The notes beneath the pieces are model-generated. The model was not told the DNA's origin and ran no database searches. It worked only from the letters and a program-made list of their open reading frames with translations. This document shows, in pieces, positions 62,829 through 64,000 of a stretch of 64,000 nt of DNA (its first letter is position 1; the number at the start of each line of letters is the position of its first letter). Source of the DNA: Bacteroides sp. An322 (GTDB lineage: Bacteria; Bacteroidota; Bacteroidia; Bacteroidales; Bacteroidaceae); NCBI RefSeq assembly GCF_002161765.1, contig NZ_NFIN01000006.1:62001-126000 (forward strand), written 5' to 3'. Both the position numbers and the translations under genes were made by a program.

Positions 62829-64000
62829 ATGAAAAACAAGGCTTTATTCTTTTCATTGTTGTGCGCGGCTTTCGTGTCGTGTAGTCAAACTCCGAAATCT
62901 CCTTATGAAGTGCCGGTCTCTGAAGCTGACGAACCGATGATGACGGGTAAGTTTGAACCAACTTGGGAGTCGTTGAAGAATTACGAGGTGCCTGAATGGT
63001 ACCGTAACGCGAAGTTTGGTATTTGGGCACATTGGGGACCGCAATGTGTGGAAGGTACAGGCGACTGGATGGCTCGCTCGATGTATATGGAAGGTTCGCA
63101 TGCATATAAATACCATGTAGAACATTACGGACATCCTTCTGAAGTGGGTTTCAAGGATATTATTCCTTTATTTAAAGCAGAACATTGGAATCCTGATTCA
63201 TTAGTGGCTTTCTATAAGAAAATAGGTGCGCAATATTTCTTTGCTTTGGGCAATCATCATGATAATTTCGACTTGTGGGACAGCAAGTACCAGCCATGGA
63301 ACTCTGTAAATATGGGTCCGAAGCGTGATATATTGGCTGAATGGGAGAAAGCGGCTCGTAAACAAGGTCTTCCTTTCGGTGTCAGCCTCCATGCAGACCA
63401 TGCATGGTCGTGGTATGAAACATCACAACGTCACGATACAATCGGTCCGAAGAAAGGCATTCCCTACGATGGTAAGCTGACTAAAGCCGATGGCAAAGGC
63501 AAATGGTGGGAAGGTTATGATCCGCAAGACCTTTATGCGCAGAATCATCCGATGAGTGAAGACAGTTGGGATGACGGTGCGATACATCGCCAATGGGCAT
63601 GGGGAAATGGCGTCTGCATGCCTTCACAGGAATTTGTGACAAATTTCTATAACCGTACATTGGATGTCATCAATCGCTATAATCCGGATATTTTGTATTT
63701 TGATGTGACGGTTCTTCCGTTCTATCCGATCAGCGATGCCGGATTGAAGATTGCCGCACACCTCTATAATCACAGTATGGCTACACATGATGGTAAACTG
63801 GAGGCGGTGCTTACAGGTAAGATATTGGATGAAGAACAGCGCAAGGCTTTGGTATGGGACGTAGAGCGTGGGGCACCCAACGAAATTGTTGCTGATAAAT
63901 GGCAGACTTGTACTTGCTTAGGCGGTTGGCATTACGACCAGTCGATTTATGACAACGACCGTTATAAATCAGCTGCCGATGTAGTGAAACTGTTAATGGA
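62829..64000 (+). CDS. GH29 alpha-L-fucosidase, lipoprotein, partial (3' end outside window)
   Basis: The frame opens at ATG 62829 and is still open at the window end, giving 390 codons. A lipoprotein signal ends at AAFVSCSQ. The GH29 pattern follows: WYRNAKFGIWAHWGPQCVEG, then YFFALGNHHDNFDLWDSKY, GVSLHADHAWSW, and DILYFDVTVLPF, where D292 fits the catalytic nucleophile. GH29 enzymes release L-fucose from glycans. It is the last gene of the window, diverges from the AraC regulator, and provides a fucose source for the FucP-like operon upstream. Confidence 0.9.
   Translation, partial: MKNKALFFSLLCAAFVSCSQTPKSPYEVPVSEADEPMMTGKFEPTWESLKNYEVPEWYRNAKFGIWAHWGPQCVEGTGDWMARSMYMEGSHAYKYHVEHYGHPSEVGFKDIIPLFKAEHWNPDSLVAFYKKIGAQYFFALGNHHDNFDLWDSKYQPWNSVNMGPKRDILAEWEKAARKQGLPFGVSLHADHAWSWYETSQRHDTIGPKKGIPYDGKLTKADGKGKWWEGYDPQDLYAQNHPMSEDSWDDGAIHRQWAWGNGVCMPSQEFVTNFYNRTLDVINRYNPDILYFDVTVLPFYPISDAGLKIAAHLYNHSMATHDGKLEAVLTGKILDEEQRKALVWDVERGAPNEIVADKWQTCTCLGGWHYDQSIYDNDRYKSAADVVKLLM

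Overview
The window looks like a chromosome segment from the order Bacteroidales (Bacteroides, Phocaeicola or a close relative). The evidence is the promoters (-7 TAnnTTTG, twice with a -33 box at 19 bp), A-rich start regions with few Shine-Dalgarno sites, SusC/SusD pairs, a one-protein hybrid two-component sensor, the large form of IspG, and zinc-free S14 and L36. No phage, insertion sequence, CRISPR array or rRNA gene was found.

Bases 1-192 are the tail of an outer-membrane barrel gene. From 557 to 18671 runs one uninterrupted translation operon: rpsL-rpsG-fusA, then the S10, spc and alpha gene clusters through secY, map, infA, rpmJ, rpoA and rplQ. It starts at a consensus promoter and ends at a clear terminator. 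Two spacers, before rpsG and before rpsD, can fold in ways that suggest S7 and S4 autoregulatory sites. Then come rnhB, two identical tRNA-Asn genes on the opposite strand, an S41 protease, a PD-(D/E)XK protein with an in-frame 21-bp repeat array, and a DUF3467 protein.

Bases 23291-43689 are a polysaccharide utilization locus: a divergent GH43, a hybrid two-component regulator, a LamG surface lipoprotein with a duplicated module, two consecutive SusC/SusD pairs, and two more GH43 enzymes of arabinanase type. The order matches my memory of the B. thetaiotaomicron arabinan locus, so arabinan is the likely substrate. Both outward promoters carry ATCCAC-like direct repeats 21 bp apart at identical distances from the -7 box, a good candidate operator for the regulator.

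Bases 43800-46772 are a housekeeping run on the minus strand (gcvH, purE, ispG). Bases 46773-48760 are decayed: a GH30 gene without its N-terminus, a 34-codon gene remnant, and a regularly spaced palindrome array. A SGNH-type esterase, a GH3 enzyme and a small overlapping gene pair (59 aa plus DUF6169) follow.

Bases 52695-64000 form a second sugar locus: a LacI regulator diverging from an aldo/keto reductase, an amidohydrolase (probable lactonase), a FucP-like transporter and a zinc alcohol dehydrogenase, then a beta-propeller enzyme, a GH97, an AraC regulator and a GH29 alpha-L-fucosidase cut by the window edge. Together they suggest release and oxidative catabolism of L-fucose or a related sugar. 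The AraC/GH29 intergenic region carries regularly spaced repeats that look like activator sites.

Two families of intergenic repeats deserve attention: two arrays of five TA-centred palindromes at exact 21- or 22-bp spacing, and five hairpins built from an 8-base unit near gene ends.
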